Shown here: piece by piece, positions 49,497-59,580 of the stretch | Layout: each line of letters starts with the position of its first letter | Numbering within the stretch: position 1 is the stretch's first letter | Assembly: GCF_002858745.1 (NCBI RefSeq) | Contig: NZ_PJRO01000006.1 | Span: forward strand, 1 to 64,000 | Direction: 5' to 3' | DNA length: 64,000 nt | Source: Mesorhizobium loti | Lineage (GTDB): Bacteria > Pseudomonadota > Alphaproteobacteria > Rhizobiales > Rhizobiaceae | Notes under the pieces: model-generated | What the model saw: only the letters and a program-made list of their open reading frames with translations | What the model was told of the DNA's origin: nothing | Databases searched by the model: none | Position numbers and translations under genes: made by a program

Positions 49497-50192
49497 ATGA
49501 GACGAGGCTTCCGCTTCGTTCTTCGTATCCTGGCTCTGGCGGCTGTCGTCGCAGCACTCGGTACGCTCATTCCGCGACCTCTTTGGCCCGCGGTTACGGG
49601 CGAAGGTCCGACCACGCGCAGGATCTATGTCATCAGCAACCCGATCCACACGGACATTGCCATCCCGGTCGATGCCGCGGTTCTGGAACGGTTTCGCTTC
49701 CTGTCGGAAGACGGCATTGCGACAAATGGAGAAGGGGTGCGGTACCTAATTTTCGGCTGGGGCGGCCGGGCTTTTTATCTCGAAACACCGACCTGGTCAC
49801 AACTGAAGCCGATCCCGGTGTTCAAAGCCCTGACAGTGGATGCCGCCGCGATGCATATTGATGTCGCAGGGCCAATTCCCGAGGCACACCCGGCGGTCGC
49901 CGGCTATGGCCTCAGCGAGGCTCGGTTCGCTGCACTGCTTGATTTCATTGCCGCGAGCTTCACCCGCGATGCCGATCGGCCAAAGTTCATTCCGGGTGCC
50001 GGCTATTCCACCAGTGATGGCTTTTACGAAGCCGAAGGCGCCTTCAACGTGTTTGTCGGCTGCAATACCTGGACGGCGAGGGCTTTGCGGGTGGCCGGCC
50101 TGAGGACAGGGTGGTGGAACCCTCTGCCCTGGTCACTGAACCTGTCGATGCAACTCTACAATAGCGATGAGCTCCGGCCAGCACGCCAGTGA
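49497..50192 (+). CDS. DUF2459 (TIGR02117) family protein
   Basis: 231 residues. An N-terminal membrane anchor or signal (residues 8-29, VLRILALAAVVAALGTLIPR) is followed by the DUF2459 domain: YVISNPIHTDIAIPVD, LIFGWGGRAFYLETPTW, and FNVFVGCNTWTARALRVAGL with conserved Cys in GCNTW, resembling cysteine-protease-like pockets. Function unknown. I chose ATG 49497; an upstream in-frame GTG/ATG at 49446 lies in the terminator tail. Confidence 0.83.
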   Translation: MRRGFRFVLRILALAAVVAALGTLIPRPLWPAVTGEGPTTRRIYVISNPIHTDIAIPVDAAVLERFRFLSEDGIATNGEGVRYLIFGWGGRAFYLETPTWSQLKPIPVFKALTVDAAAMHIDVAGPIPEAHPAVAGYGLSEARFAALLDFIAASFTRDADRPKFIPGAGYSTSDGFYEAEGAFNVFVGCNTWTARALRVAGLRTGWWNPLPWSLNLSMQLYNSDELRPARQ

Positions 50193-50204
50193 GACGGGCG
50201 GCCG

Positions 50205-51443
50205 TCAGGCCAGGGGTTCCGCGCCGGTGCTTGGCACGCGCCAGCCATAGAGCCAGTCGAGATCGGCAGCGAGGCGCTGCGAGGGGCGCAGCGCCAGAAC
50301 GAGATTGCGCGCCAGCGCCACCGGGCCGACCGCATGCCAGGCCAGGTGGTTGAGCGCGCCGCGTCGCGCCACCTTGGCCACGCGCGGCTTGCGCTGTTGT
50401 TCCCAGTTCCTCAGCGCATGGGTGACGTTGGCCGGGGTTTCAGCGAGGCAAGCAGCGAGCGTCGCGGCGTCCTCGATCGCCATGCCTGCACCTTGCGCGG
50501 CAAAAGGCGTCATGGCGTGCGCCGCATCGCCGATCAGGGCGACACCTTGCGGCAGTGTCCATGCCGGTTTCTGGTCGACGGCATGCAACGGCCACGCCAA
50601 CCAGGCACCCGCTTCTGTTATCAGCCTCGTCAGGGCAGGGGCTGCGCCCCGGAGCGCCTTGGTCAGGATTATCGGATCGGTATGGCCGGACCAGCTTTCG
50701 GCGATACGCTCACCCTTGGTGAAAGCGACGAGGTTGATGGCTGCACCTGCGCTGACCGGATAGGCGATCAGGTGAAAACCGGAATGCAGGAAGGCGGTGA
50801 CACAGCCCGCAGCGCCGATGGAGGCAAAGGTCTTGCCCGCGGCGCTGTCCGCCGCAACGGTGACACGCCAGGCGAGCTCGCCCGTGAAACGGCTCTTGCC
50901 GGCAAGGCCAGGCAGTTCCCTGACCTTCGACCAGACACCGTCCGCACCGATCATAAGCGAGCCGACTGGCTCGCACAGTATGCCGTCGCGTTCGAAGGTG
51001 CCGACAACGCTATCCGTGTCGATGCCGATGCGCGTAAGGCGCGCGCCGGTAAGGAGCCGAATGCCCGTCGTTTCGGCCATTCGCGCAACCAGCGCTGCCT
51101 GGACATCAGCGCGATGAGCGGTGAGATAGGGGGACTGCCAGCGTTGTTCGGCAAACGCTCCGAGCGGTACGCGTGCGCGTTCCTTCAAACTGGCTGCGTC
51201 CTTGAGCACGACGGCCTCGGGCTGAACTGCCATCGGCAAAAGCCTTTCAAGAACGCCGAGGCTTGCCAGAATATGCGTTGCGTTGGGCGAGAGCTGGATG
51301 CCGGCGCCTACGGTTTCGATGCGAGCAGCCTGCTCGTAGACTTCGACTGCAAAACCACGTTGCGCGAACGCAAGCGCGGCTGTCAGCCCGGCGATGCCGC
51401 CGCCCGCGATCACCACAGGGCGGAATCGCGCATCCATTGTCAT
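50205..51443 (-). CDS. FAD-dependent monooxygenase (salicylate-hydroxylase-like)
   Basis: 412 residues of group A flavoprotein hydroxylases. GxGxxG motif VVIAGGGIAGLTAALAFAQRG near the N-terminus, the IGADGVWSKVR DG motif and the second FAD site GVALIGDAAHAMTPFAAQGAGMAIEDA. Substrate is probably an aromatic compound, but residues do not tell which. No ring-cleavage genes are adjacent. ATG 51443 or 51437; weak ribosome binding site. Confidence 0.9.
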   Translation of the reverse strand: MTMDARFRPVVIAGGGIAGLTAALAFAQRGFAVEVYEQAARIETVGAGIQLSPNATHILASLGVLERLLPMAVQPEAVVLKDAASLKERARVPLGAFAEQRWQSPYLTAHRADVQAALVARMAETTGIRLLTGARLTRIGIDTDSVVGTFERDGILCEPVGSLMIGADGVWSKVRELPGLAGKSRFTGELAWRVTVAADSAAGKTFASIGAAGCVTAFLHSGFHLIAYPVSAGAAINLVAFTKGERIAESWSGHTDPIILTKALRGAAPALTRLITEAGAWLAWPLHAVDQKPAWTLPQGVALIGDAAHAMTPFAAQGAGMAIEDAATLAACLAETPANVTHALRNWEQQRKPRVAKVARRGALNHLAWHAVGPVALARNLVLALRPSQRLAADLDWLYGWRVPSTGAEPLA

Positions 51444-51461
51444 GATCAGTCGCGGAAGGGA

Positions 51462-51707
51462 TCAGGCGGCGCGGTCGACGTAGAGGCTGCCAGCCGGAAC
51501 CGTTTCGGTCGCCTTCAGCTTGGCTGAATAGCGGTAAAGGGTCGAGCAGTAAGGGCAGACCTTCTCGTCGTCACTGCCGAGGTCAAGGAAGACATGCGGA
51601 TGATCGAAGGGCGGATTGGCTCCGACGCACATGAATTCGCGGACGCCGATTTCAATCGCCGGGTGACCCGCATCGTTCTGGAAATGGGGAATGGAACCGC
51701 CGGCCAT
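51462..51707 (-). CDS. Zinc-finger (zf-CHCC, NDUFS6-like) protein
   Basis: 81 residues. Zinc ligands are Cys27 (EFMCVGA), a His in FDHPHVFLDLG, Cys51 and Cys54 (KVCPYCSTLYRY). This is the zf-CHCC domain also found in the NDUFS6 accessory subunit of complex I; alphaproteobacterial members are single-domain. AGGAG precedes ATG 51707 (ATG 51710 is adjacent and in frame). A respiratory complex link is inferred from the family. Confidence 0.87.
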   Translation of the reverse strand: MAGGSIPHFQNDAGHPAIEIGVREFMCVGANPPFDHPHVFLDLGSDDEKVCPYCSTLYRYSAKLKATETVPAGSLYVDRAA

Positions 51708-51855
51708 CATCGTCTCCTTCAGCGCATACGACATGCGTTTGAAGCATATCCGTGTTCTTTGCAAGTTCGATGAAATGAAACTGTCGCAAAACCCTGTCAC
51801 AGGATAAATTGAGCCGGTTAACCGGTGTGTGACTCGCTGGAGACAAAAGGCGGAC

Positions 51856-54051
51856 ATGAACGAGCTCAAGCCGGTCCAGGCCGATTTCATCAATGTCGAA
51901 ACGGCAAGCGTCGATGGCGGCAATCCTGATCGCTTCGTCAATCGCGAATTTTCATGGCTGCAATTCAACCGCCGTGTGCTGGAAGAATCGCTCAATACGA
52001 ACCATCCGTTGCTCGAACGTGTCCGTTTCCTGTCGATCTCGGCCGGCAATCTGGATGAGTTCTTCATGGTGCGCGTCGCCGGTCTCGCTGGCCAGGTGCG
52101 TGAAGGCATCGTGGCGAAAAGCCCGGACGGGCGTACGCCGGAGCAGCAGCTCGAACAGCTCCTGCGCGAAGTGGAGCGGCTTCAGGAAGACCAGCAGAAA
52201 AGCCTGTCGGCGCTGATGATCCTGCTCAACAAGGAAGGCATCGAGACGGTCGCCGGCGATGCGCTGACCAAGGACGAGCGCGCCTGGCTGGAGGAGCATT
52301 TCCAGGAACAGGTTTTCCCGGTGTTGACGCCACTGTCGATCGACCCGGCGCATCCGTTTCCGTTCATCCCCAATCTCGGCTTTTCCATCGCGCTGCAACT
52401 CCGGCACCGCAAGCATGGCGAGACGATGAGCGCGCTGCTGCGTCTGCCGCAGGCGTTGAAGCGTTACATCCGCCTGCCGGACCGCAAGGGCCATGTCCGC
52501 TTCATCCCGCTGGAGGCTGTGGTCGGCCTTTACATCGGCAAGCTTTTCCCGGGCTACGAGGTCACCGGTTCCGGCACGTTCCGCATCATCCGTGACAGCG
52601 ATATCGAGGTCGAGGAAGAGTCCGAAGATCTCGTGCGGCTGTTCGAAACCGCGTTGAAGCGGCGGCGGCGTGGTTCGGTGATCCGCATCGAGTTCGACAA
52701 TCTGATGCCGGAGGAATTGCGCGAATTCGTCGCGGGCGAACTCGGTGTCTCGTCGAGCCGCATCAGCGTTCTGACCGGACCGCTGGCGCTCAGCCAGATT
52801 TCCGAGATCGTCTCGGTAGCGCGCGACGATCTGAAGTTCGTGCCCTACAATCCACGTTTTCCCGAACGTATCCGCGAACATGGCGGCGATTGCTTTGCGG
52901 CTATCCGCGAGAAGGACATCGTCGTCCATCATCCGTACGAATCCTTCGACGTTGTGGTGCAGTTCCTGCGCCAGGCGGCGGCTGATCCGGAAGTCGTCGC
53001 GATCAAGCAGACGCTTTACCGTACCTCCAACGACAGCCCGATCGTGCGCGCGCTGGCTGATGCCGCAGAAGCCGGCAAGTCGGTGACCGCGCTGGTCGAA
53101 TTGAAGGCGCGTTTCGACGAGGAAGCCAACATACGCTGGGCGCGCGATCTTGAGCGCGCCGGTGTGCAGGTCGTGTTTGGATTCCTGGAACTGAAGACCC
53201 ATGCCAAGATGTCGCTTGTGGTGCGGCGCGAGGACGGGCGGCTGCGCAACTACGTGCACCTCGGCACCGGCAATTATCATCCGATCACGGCGCGCATCTA
53301 TACCGATCTGTCTTTCTTCACCACGGATGCCCACATTGCGCGTGACGTGGCGCAGATTTTCAATTTCATCACCGGTTATGCCGAGCCCACCGGCGAGATG
53401 CGTCTGGCCTTGTCTCCTTACACGCTGCGCAGCCGTATCCTCGGTCACATCAAGGAGGAGATCGAACACGCACATAACGGCAAGCCGGCGCGCATCTGGA
53501 TGAAGATGAACGCGTTGGTCGATCCGGCCATCATCGACGCGCTTTATGACGCCAGCCGGGCCGGCGTCGAGATCGACCTCGTCGTGCGTGGTATCTGTTG
53601 TCTCAGGCCTCAGGTTCCCGGGCTTTCCGAGAACATCCGGGTGAAGTCGATCGTCGGCCGCTTCCTCGAGCACAGCCGCATCTACTGTTTTGGCAACGGG
53701 CACGGGTTACCGTCGGACGAGGCTATCATGTACATCTCGTCGGCAGACCTGATGCCGCGTAATCTCGACCGCCGTGTTGAGTGCATGGTGCCGATCACCA
53801 ATCCAACTGTGCATGAACAGATCCTTGGCCAGATCATGCTGGGCAACATCATGGACAACCAGCAAAGTTTCGAAGTATTGGCCGATGGCACCTCGCGGCG
53901 CCTTGTGCCCGATGAGGGCGAGGAACCGTTCAACGCGCAGGAATATTTCATGACCAATCCGAGCCTGTCGGGACGGGGCGATGCCTTGAAATCGCATGCG
54001 CCGAAGCGCATCGCGCAGTTCAAGCGTCGCAAGAAGGACACGACCGGCTGA
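51856..54051 (+). CDS. ppk: Polyphosphate kinase 1
   Basis: A 731-residue PPK1 that makes polyphosphate from ATP. N-terminal domain [27 protein letters not shown]; catalytic region with [23 protein letters not shown] (HxxTGN phosphohistidine motif) and [19 protein letters not shown]-terminal region [18 protein letters not shown] and RIYCFGNG. Residues agree with the family over the full length. ATG 51856 chosen (MNELKPVQ); ATG 51829 adds nine residues. Its stop overlaps the ppx start by one base (TGATG). Confidence 0.96.
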   Translation: MNELKPVQADFINVETASVDGGNPDRFVNREFSWLQFNRRVLEESLNTNHPLLERVRFLSISAGNLDEFFMVRVAGLAGQVREGIVAKSPDGRTPEQQLEQLLREVERLQEDQQKSLSALMILLNKEGIETVAGDALTKDERAWLEEHFQEQVFPVLTPLSIDPAHPFPFIPNLGFSIALQLRHRKHGETMSALLRLPQALKRYIRLPDRKGHVRFIPLEAVVGLYIGKLFPGYEVTGSGTFRIIRDSDIEVEEESEDLVRLFETALKRRRRGSVIRIEFDNLMPEELREFVAGELGVSSSRISVLTGPLALSQISEIVSVARDDLKFVPYNPRFPERIREHGGDCFAAIREKDIVVHHPYESFDVVVQFLRQAAADPEVVAIKQTLYRTSNDSPIVRALADAAEAGKSVTALVELKARFDEEANIRWARDLERAGVQVVFGFLELKTHAKMSLVVRREDGRLRNYVHLGTGNYHPITARIYTDLSFFTTDAHIARDVAQIFNFITGYAEPTGEMRLALSPYTLRSRILGHIKEEIEHAHNGKPARIWMKMNALVDPAIIDALYDASRAGVEIDLVVRGICCLRPQVPGLSENIRVKSIVGRFLEHSRIYCFGNGHGLPSDEAIMYISSADLMPRNLDRRVECMVPITNPTVHEQILGQIMLGNIMDNQQSFEVLADGTSRRLVPDEGEEPFNAQEYFMTNPSLSGRGDALKSHAPKRIAQFKRRKKDTTG

Positions 54052-55586
54052 TGATGGCCGCTTCCCAGGGGAGGCTGCAGGATCGTCGCCCGCTGTCGAT
54101 CATCGATATCGGCTCGAATTCGATCCGCCTCGTTATCTACGAGGGGCTGGCGCGTTCGCCGACAGTGCTGTTCAACGAGAAGATGCTGGCCGGCCTCGGT
54201 CGCGGCATCGTCTCCACGGGTAAGCTGGATCCGGAAGCCGTCACCCGCTCGATGGAGGAGTTCCGCCGTTTCCGTGCGCTGTCGGAACAGGCCGGCGCCG
54301 AACGCATGTATGTTCTGGCCACTGCCGCCGCCCGCGAAGCCGGCAACGGTCCAGACTTCATCCATCGCGCCGAACAGGTTCTCGGTACCGAAATCCACGT
54401 GTTGAGCGGCCGCCAGGAAGCCTACTATTCGGCGCTTGGCGTCATTTCCGGCTTCCACCCGGCCAATGGCATCGCGGGCGACCTTGGCGGTGGCAGCCTG
54501 GAGCTCATCGATATCAATGGCGAAGTGATCGGTGACGGTATCACATTGCCACTCGGTGGCCTTCGACTGCAGGACATGGCCAGGAATTCGCTCGCGCAGG
54601 CGACCCGCATTGCCAAGACGCAACTGGCCAAGGCCAAGCTGCTCAAGGGCGGCCAGGGCAGGGCCTTCTATGCCGTTGGCGGCACCTGGAGAAACCTGGC
54701 GCGCCTCCATATGGAGATGAACAACTATCCGCTCGGCGTGATGCATCACTACGAGATCGGCGTGGAAAGCGCGCTCGCCTTTCTCAGGCAGGTCGCCAAG
54801 GGGGACGTGGAAAAGGTCAAGGGCATCGAGGGCGTGTCGAAGAACCGCCGTTCGCTGTTGCCTTACGGCGCCGTTGTGCTGCAGGAAATCCTTGGCGCGA
54901 TGCAGCCGTCGAAGATCGTGGTTTCGGCAATCGGCGTACGCGAAGGTTATCTTTATTCGCTGCTCGACGCGATTGAGCGCAAAGCCGATCCATTGATTTC
55001 GGCGGCTGAGGAGTTGGCGCGGCTGCGTTCGCGCTCGGTCACCCATGCGCACGAGCTGGTCGATTGGACTGGCAAATCGTTCGAGGCATTCGGCATCGAC
55101 GAGACTGTCGACGAAGCGCGTTATCGCAGGGCGGCCTGCCTGCTTGCCGATATCGGTTGGCGGGCGCATCCTGAATATCGTGGCCGCCAGTCGCTCAACA
55201 TCATTGCGCACGCTTCATTCATTGGTGTCGATCATCCAGGCCGCGCATTCTTGGCGCTGGCCAACGCCTACCGCCACGACGGCGTGTTCAACGAGAGCAT
55301 CGCACCGGAGATCAAGGCGCTGGCGACGCCGCGCTATCTGGAACGGGCGCGGGTCCTGGCTGGCATGATGCGTGTCGTTTTCCTGCTCACGGCATCGATG
55401 CCGGGCGTTATGCCGCGTCTGCGCTGGGAAAGTCGTGGCAATGGCGCGCTCGCGCTGGTCATTCCAGCCGATCTTGCCGGCCTTTATGGCGAGCGTCCGG
55501 CTGGGCGCTTGGCACAGCTTGCCAAGATTACCAACCGCCGCCTCTTCCTGGCGGTGGATGGCGGCTCGAGCGTCAGCGCCAAGTAG
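54051..55586 (+). CDS. ppx: Exopolyphosphatase (Ppx/GppA family)
   Basis: 511 residues of the actin-like Ppx/GppA family, which hydrolyses polyphosphate or pppGpp. Phosphate-1 motif IIDIGSNSIRLVIYEG, phosphate-2 GIAGDLGGGSLELIDI and catalytic Glu in the LATAAAREAGNGPDFI region. The C-terminal half has HD-like helices with RAACLLADIGW. One-base overlap with ppk implies coupled synthesis of opposing enzymes. An ATG at 54054 directly follows and could also start translation. Confidence 0.94.
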   Translation: MMAASQGRLQDRRPLSIIDIGSNSIRLVIYEGLARSPTVLFNEKMLAGLGRGIVSTGKLDPEAVTRSMEEFRRFRALSEQAGAERMYVLATAAAREAGNGPDFIHRAEQVLGTEIHVLSGRQEAYYSALGVISGFHPANGIAGDLGGGSLELIDINGEVIGDGITLPLGGLRLQDMARNSLAQATRIAKTQLAKAKLLKGGQGRAFYAVGGTWRNLARLHMEMNNYPLGVMHHYEIGVESALAFLRQVAKGDVEKVKGIEGVSKNRRSLLPYGAVVLQEILGAMQPSKIVVSAIGVREGYLYSLLDAIERKADPLISAAEELARLRSRSVTHAHELVDWTGKSFEAFGIDETVDEARYRRAACLLADIGWRAHPEYRGRQSLNIIAHASFIGVDHPGRAFLALANAYRHDGVFNESIAPEIKALATPRYLERARVLAGMMRVVFLLTASMPGVMPRLRWESRGNGALALVIPADLAGLYGERPAGRLAQLAKITNRRLFLAVDGGSSVSAK

Positions 55587-55590
55587 GAAC

Positions 55591-55989
55591 TCAACGTCTC
55601 CAACTATCGATGGAATAGGCGCCCGCGCCGGCGAGGGCGAGCACCAGGAGGCCGCCAGCGACGGCGATGTCCTTCATCAGCATCTGTGTGTGCAGGAAAG
55701 CGAGCGTCGGGTTGTCGCCCTGGCCGTAATGGCCAAGATAACCAGCTACGAGACAGAAGGCGGCAAGCAAGACCGCCGCGACACGCGTCTGGACGCCGAT
55801 GAGGATGAGAAGTCCGGCGATTAACTCGAACAGGCCGACGCCCCACGCGGCAAACTCTGGCAAGGGTAGGCCAAGACCCGCAAAATAGCCTGCTGCGCCG
55901 CTGATGTTACCGAGCGTCTGGATGCCGGCCGGGATAAACAAAGCCGCCAGCAACAGGCGTGATAGAAGCAGCATAAGATTGACCGGCAT
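55591..55989 (-). CDS. DoxX family membrane protein (copy 1)
   Basis: 132 residues with four spans. DoxX marks: LLLAALFIPAGIQTLGNISGAAGYFAGLGLP, FELIAGLLILIGVQTRVAAVLLA and the ending LALAGAGAYSIDSWRR. ATG 55989 chosen; the frame reaches 56079 without a ribosome binding site. Ends five bases from ppx, convergent. A second DoxX gene with a similar ending lies upstream on the same strand. Role unknown. Confidence 0.85.
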   Translation of the reverse strand: MPVNLMLLLSRLLLAALFIPAGIQTLGNISGAAGYFAGLGLPLPEFAAWGVGLFELIAGLLILIGVQTRVAAVLLAAFCLVAGYLGHYGQGDNPTLAFLHTQMLMKDIAVAGGLLVLALAGAGAYSIDSWRR

Positions 55990-56087
55990 GGTGTGCCTCT
56001 TGTCCGCAATCCCACGGATGCAGTCTACATCGCTTTCAGGTGGGGAGACACCGACAACGAAAAAGGGCGCGGAATTCATCCCCGCCC

Positions 56088-56184
56088 TTAGAGCGTTTCC
56101 GGTTTTAGGAAGCGCTCTAACTCTTTGTTTTTACGCAATTCCGGACGGAAAACCGCTACGCACTTTTCCTGGAATTACTCTAGG
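56088..56184. repeat. Composite palindromic intergenic repeat, copy D
   Basis: Starts TTAGAGCGTTTCCGG with a shortened, imperfect first hairpin, then the GCAATTCCGGACGGAAAACCGC half, ending ACTCTAGG. Lies between the two DoxX genes. Immediately left, AAGGGCG...CGCCCTT (56063-56089) forms another hairpin. Confidence 0.8.
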
Positions 56185-56204
56185 TTTCTTGTCTCGCCGA
56201 TCGA

Positions 56205-56624
56205 TCAGCCGCGACGACCGTCGATCGAATAGGCGCCGGCGCCAATCAGGGCGAGCAGCAGGAGGCCGCCGGTGATGGCGAGGTTCTTCTGCAGCATCAG
56301 CGGGTTGAGCTCCTGCGAGAAGTCGAGATGCGCAACGGCGGTGGCGCCCAGGGTGAAAATCGCGAGCACGATCGCAGCGATGCGGGTTTTGAAACCGACC
56401 AGCACGGCGAGGCCGCCGAGCAGTTCGACCAGACCGATCAGGACGGCGGTCGCGGTTGGCGCAGGCAGGCCGAGGCTGGCGAACCACCCAGCGGTGCCGG
56501 CAATGGCGGTCAGCTTGCCGTAGCCGGCGAGAATGAACAGGATGGACAGGAAAATGCGGCTGACGAGAATGACGCCCGAAGCATTTGACGTAACGCCGGA
56601 TGTGGCGGATGAGTTGATGGACAA
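56205..56624 (-). CDS. DoxX family membrane protein (copy 2)
   Basis: 139 residues, four spans: ILVSRIFLSILFILAGYGKL, GWFASLGLPAPTATAVLIGLVELLGGLAVLVGFKTR and the ending LALIGAGAYSIDGRRG. Start is TTG 56624 with a strong GGAGG five bases upstream; a frame start at 56681 lacks one. Copy 1 and copy 2 share layout and ending and probably arose by duplication. Confidence 0.85.
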   Translation of the reverse strand: MSINSSATSGVTSNASGVILVSRIFLSILFILAGYGKLTAIAGTAGWFASLGLPAPTATAVLIGLVELLGGLAVLVGFKTRIAAIVLAIFTLGATAVAHLDFSQELNPLMLQKNLAITGGLLLLALIGAGAYSIDGRRG

Positions 56625-56750
56625 TGTACCCTCCAATGGCAAGCGTCCCCCCAGGAACGCAATACTACCAAGGTAACGCAATTTCAGCGTTCACTAAAGC
56701 CAGCTGTCAGGCAACACATCGTTCACAGGTTCACGGTTGTGATGGGGCCA

Positions 56751-58148
56751 TCAGCCCGGACGCGTCATGTCTTCCGGCTTCACCAGGCGGTCGAAATCAG
56801 CATCGCTGACATAACCGCCCCCAACCGCTTCTTCGCGTAGCGTGGTGCCGTTCTTGTGCGCAGTCTTGGCGATCTTGGCGGCGTTGTCGTAGCCGATTGT
56901 CGGCGCCAGCGCGGTGACCAGCATCAACGAACGATCGAGTGCCGCCTTGATGTTCTCTTCGCGGGCTTCGATGCCGACCACGCAATTGTCGGTGAACGAG
57001 ACTGCTGCGTCGGACAGCAACTGCACGGACTGCAGGAAATTGTACGCCATCAGCGGATTGTAGACGTTGAGTTCGAAATGGCCCTGGCTGCCGGCGAAAG
57101 TGAGTGCCGCATTGTTGCCGAACACCTGGACGCAAACCTGGGTCAGCGCTTCACACTGGGTCGGGTTGACCTTGCCAGGCATGATCGAGGAACCCGGCTC
57201 GTTTTCAGGCAGCGACAGTTCGCCTAGGCCCGAGCGCGGACCCGAGCCGAGGAAACGGATGTCGTTGGCGATCTTGAACAGCGCCGCCGCCGCGGCGTTG
57301 ATTGCCCCGTGCGAGAACACCATGGAATCATGGGCGGCAAGCGCTTCGAACTTGTTTGGAGCGGACGTGAAGGCGATGCCGGTGATCCTGGCAATGTTGG
57401 CCGCCACTTTCTCGGCGAAACCGACCGGGGCGTTCAGGCCGGTGCCGACGGCAGTGCCGCCCTGCGCCAGTTCCTGCAGGCCGGGCAGCGTCAGTTCGAT
57501 GCGCTTGATGGAAGAGGCGACCTGCGCGGCGTAGCCGCCAAATTCCTGGCCGAGCGTCAGCGGCGTGGCGTCCTGCGTGTGTGTGCGGCCGATCTTGACG
57601 ATGTGATCAAAGGCCTCTGTCTTTGCCTCAAGCGCGGCATGCAAATGCTTCAGCGCCGGCAGAAGATCGTGCACGATGCGTTCGGCGCAGGCGATGTGCA
57701 TGGCCGTCGGATAGGTGTCGTTGGACGACTGGCTCATGTTGACGTGATCGTTTGGGTGGACCGGCTTCTTGGAGCCCATCGTGCCGCCGAGCAGTTCGAT
57801 CGCCCGGTTGGAGATCACCTCATTGGCGTTCATGTTGGACTGAGTGCCGGAGCCGGTCTGCCAGACCACCAACGGAAAATGGTCGTTGAGTTTGCCGTCG
57901 ATCACTTCCTGCGCGGCTGCAACGATGGTCTTGCCAAGCGTGGGGTCGAGGCGACCCAATTCCATATTGGTCTCTGCCGCGGCGCGCTTGACGATACCGA
58001 GCGCCCGTACCACCGAAAGCGGCTGCTTCTCCCAGCCGATCTTGAAATTGCCAAGAGAACGTTGCGCCTGCGCACCCCAGTAACGATCGTTGGCCACTTC
58101 GATCGGGCCGAACGTATCGGTTTCGGTTCTGGTCTTCTCAGCGCTCAC
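56751..58148 (-). CDS. fumC: Fumarate hydratase class II
   Basis: A 465-residue oxygen-stable fumarase converting fumarate to malate in the TCA cycle. Signature [15 protein letters not shown] (catalytic Ser loop), [39 protein letters not shown] (catalytic His region) and [16 protein letters not shown]. Start GTG 58148. Stands alone. Confidence 0.97.
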   Translation of the reverse strand: MSAEKTRTETDTFGPIEVANDRYWGAQAQRSLGNFKIGWEKQPLSVVRALGIVKRAAAETNMELGRLDPTLGKTIVAAAQEVIDGKLNDHFPLVVWQTGSGTQSNMNANEVISNRAIELLGGTMGSKKPVHPNDHVNMSQSSNDTYPTAMHIACAERIVHDLLPALKHLHAALEAKTEAFDHIVKIGRTHTQDATPLTLGQEFGGYAAQVASSIKRIELTLPGLQELAQGGTAVGTGLNAPVGFAEKVAANIARITGIAFTSAPNKFEALAAHDSMVFSHGAINAAAAALFKIANDIRFLGSGPRSGLGELSLPENEPGSSIMPGKVNPTQCEALTQVCVQVFGNNAALTFAGSQGHFELNVYNPLMAYNFLQSVQLLSDAAVSFTDNCVVGIEAREENIKAALDRSLMLVTALAPTIGYDNAAKIAKTAHKNGTTLREEAVGGGYVSDADFDRLVKPEDMTRPG

Positions 58149-58286
58149 GGCCTCACTCCAATCTGATGCGGTGGCAAGGGCCTATCGCGTTGCACAATAC
58201 GCTTCAAGCGAAGAATGCGCGGCGTCCGGAACCAAATCGGTTGAACACGAGCCGTGCAGCAATACGGGGTATTGGGCGACACCGCT

Positions 58287-58664
58287 TCAAGCGGCGGGGG
58301 GTACCTCGGTGACGTCGTAATACACCGGCAGGCCGCGCTCGCGCGCCAGACGGACGTCTTCGTCCGCACCCTTTGACGCGCCCGGCAAGCGCAGTACCGC
58401 ATCGCAATGGCGGAGCAGTCGTTCGGCCACGGGGTAGGCAAACTCGTCATAGATGGGGTCGGACACGCCGGTCGAGCCGGCCTGCTTGCCGAGTGGCAGC
58501 GCTACCCATTCCCCGATCATGGGGATGTGGCCGGCCCGGAACAGCGGTACCGCGACGCTTTCCAGGCGATCCAGATTGGCGGCCATCTTGCCGGGGTCAT
58601 CGGCGGTTCCGGAGCGATAAGGGCCCGCGATGAGGATCAGCATTGATTTTCCACTTTCGGTCAT
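58287..58664 (-). CDS. DUF4406 (nucleoside deoxyribosyltransferase-like) protein
   Basis: 125 residues. ILIAGPYRSGTADDP, the central DPIYDEFAYPVAERLLRHCDAVLRLPGASKGADEDVRLARERGLPVYY and a Rossmann-like layout match DUF4406, related to nucleoside 2-deoxyribosyltransferases. Catalysis is unproven. AGGA precedes ATG 58664; ATG 58643 is an alternative. Divergent from a DeoR regulator that may control it. Confidence 0.8.
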   Translation of the reverse strand: MTESGKSMLILIAGPYRSGTADDPGKMAANLDRLESVAVPLFRAGHIPMIGEWVALPLGKQAGSTGVSDPIYDEFAYPVAERLLRHCDAVLRLPGASKGADEDVRLARERGLPVYYDVTEVPPAA

Positions 58665-58707
58665 GAGAAATCCTGAATGTGCACGAGTGATAGCTTGTTC
58701 ATATAGA

Positions 58708-58727
58708 TTCGTGTAATTTCGTGCAAT
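58708..58727. promoter_or_regulatory. Direct repeat in the DUF4406/DeoR divergent promoter
   Basis: TTCGTGTAAT-TTCGTGCAAT, two 10-bp repeats head to tail; an inverted match TGCACGA lies at 58680-58686 against TCGTGCA (58719-58725). Candidate DeoR operator. Confidence 0.5.
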
Positions 58728-58752
58728 AGTATGGAAAATCGGGCGAGGCAAA

Positions 58753-59505
58753 ATGCTGACAAGCCAACGCAAGCGTCTGATCCTCGACATCCTGGGCCGC
58801 GAAGGCGAGGTGGTGGCCAAGCGCCTAAGCAAGGACCTGGCGATTTCGGAAGACACGATCCGGCGCGACTTGCGCGAACTCGCGGCGGAAGGCCTGCTGC
58901 AGCGTGTGCATGGCGGCGCGCTGCCGGCCTCGCCGACGGTCGCGGCGCTTCCCACCCGCCGTAGCCTGGCGGTGGAAGCCAAGGCTTTGCTCGGGCGCAA
59001 GGCCGCCAGGCTGATCGAGCCCGGTCGGACGGTCTTTTTCGATGGAGGCACCACGAATCTTGAAATCGTACGTCACTTGCCACCTGACCTGCGCTTCACC
59101 GCTGTCACCCACAGTCCGGAGATCGTCGTGGCGCTGGAGGGGCATCCCGCCGAGGTCGTGATGGTTGGCGGAAAATTGTTCCGGCATTCGATGGTAGCCG
59201 TAGGGGCTCTGGCGATTGAGGGGATTGCACGCATCCGCGCCGACCTGCTGTTCCTCGGGATCACCGGTGTGCACGCTGAGGAGGGACTGACCACGGGCGA
59301 CATCGAGGAAGCGGCGGTCAAGCGCGCGTTGATCGGGCGTGCCGCCGAGACGGTTGTGCTGGCGACTGCAGAAAAACTCGGAGCGGTATCGCCTTGCCTG
59401 GTGGCTCCACTGGAAGATGTCTCGACGCTGATCGTCGCGACGGATGCGCCGGAGACAGCAATGGCGCCGCTGGCTGCGCGGGGTGTCGTGGTGGTCCGGG
59501 CGTGA
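58753..59505 (+). CDS. DeoR-family transcriptional regulator
   Basis: 250 residues: N-terminal HTH VVAKRLSKDLAISEDTIRRDLREL, hallmark LLQRVHGGALP, and a sugar-phosphate sensor domain with VFFDGGTTNLEIVRHLP, VVMVGGKLFRHSMVAVGALA. A different branch from GlpR (no acidic DFDF segment). Effector unknown. Divergent from the DUF4406 gene over a short repeat-containing gap. Confidence 0.88.
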   Translation: MLTSQRKRLILDILGREGEVVAKRLSKDLAISEDTIRRDLRELAAEGLLQRVHGGALPASPTVAALPTRRSLAVEAKALLGRKAARLIEPGRTVFFDGGTTNLEIVRHLPPDLRFTAVTHSPEIVVALEGHPAEVVMVGGKLFRHSMVAVGALAIEGIARIRADLLFLGITGVHAEEGLTTGDIEEAAVKRALIGRAAETVVLATAEKLGAVSPCLVAPLEDVSTLIVATDAPETAMAPLAARGVVVVRA

Positions 59506-59580
59506 GGCCGGACGAGGCGTGGGCGACATGTTCTCCAGTTCAGCCAGCCCTAAAGCGGATTAAATGAGCGGTTTCGTGCT

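Noticed and set aside
51770..51805. Pho-box-like CTGTCGC and CTGTCAC repeats before ppk
   Set aside because: The two elements are 13 bp apart, not the 11 bp of PhoB sites, and the first is imperfect; ppk is often Pho-controlled, so worth only a note.
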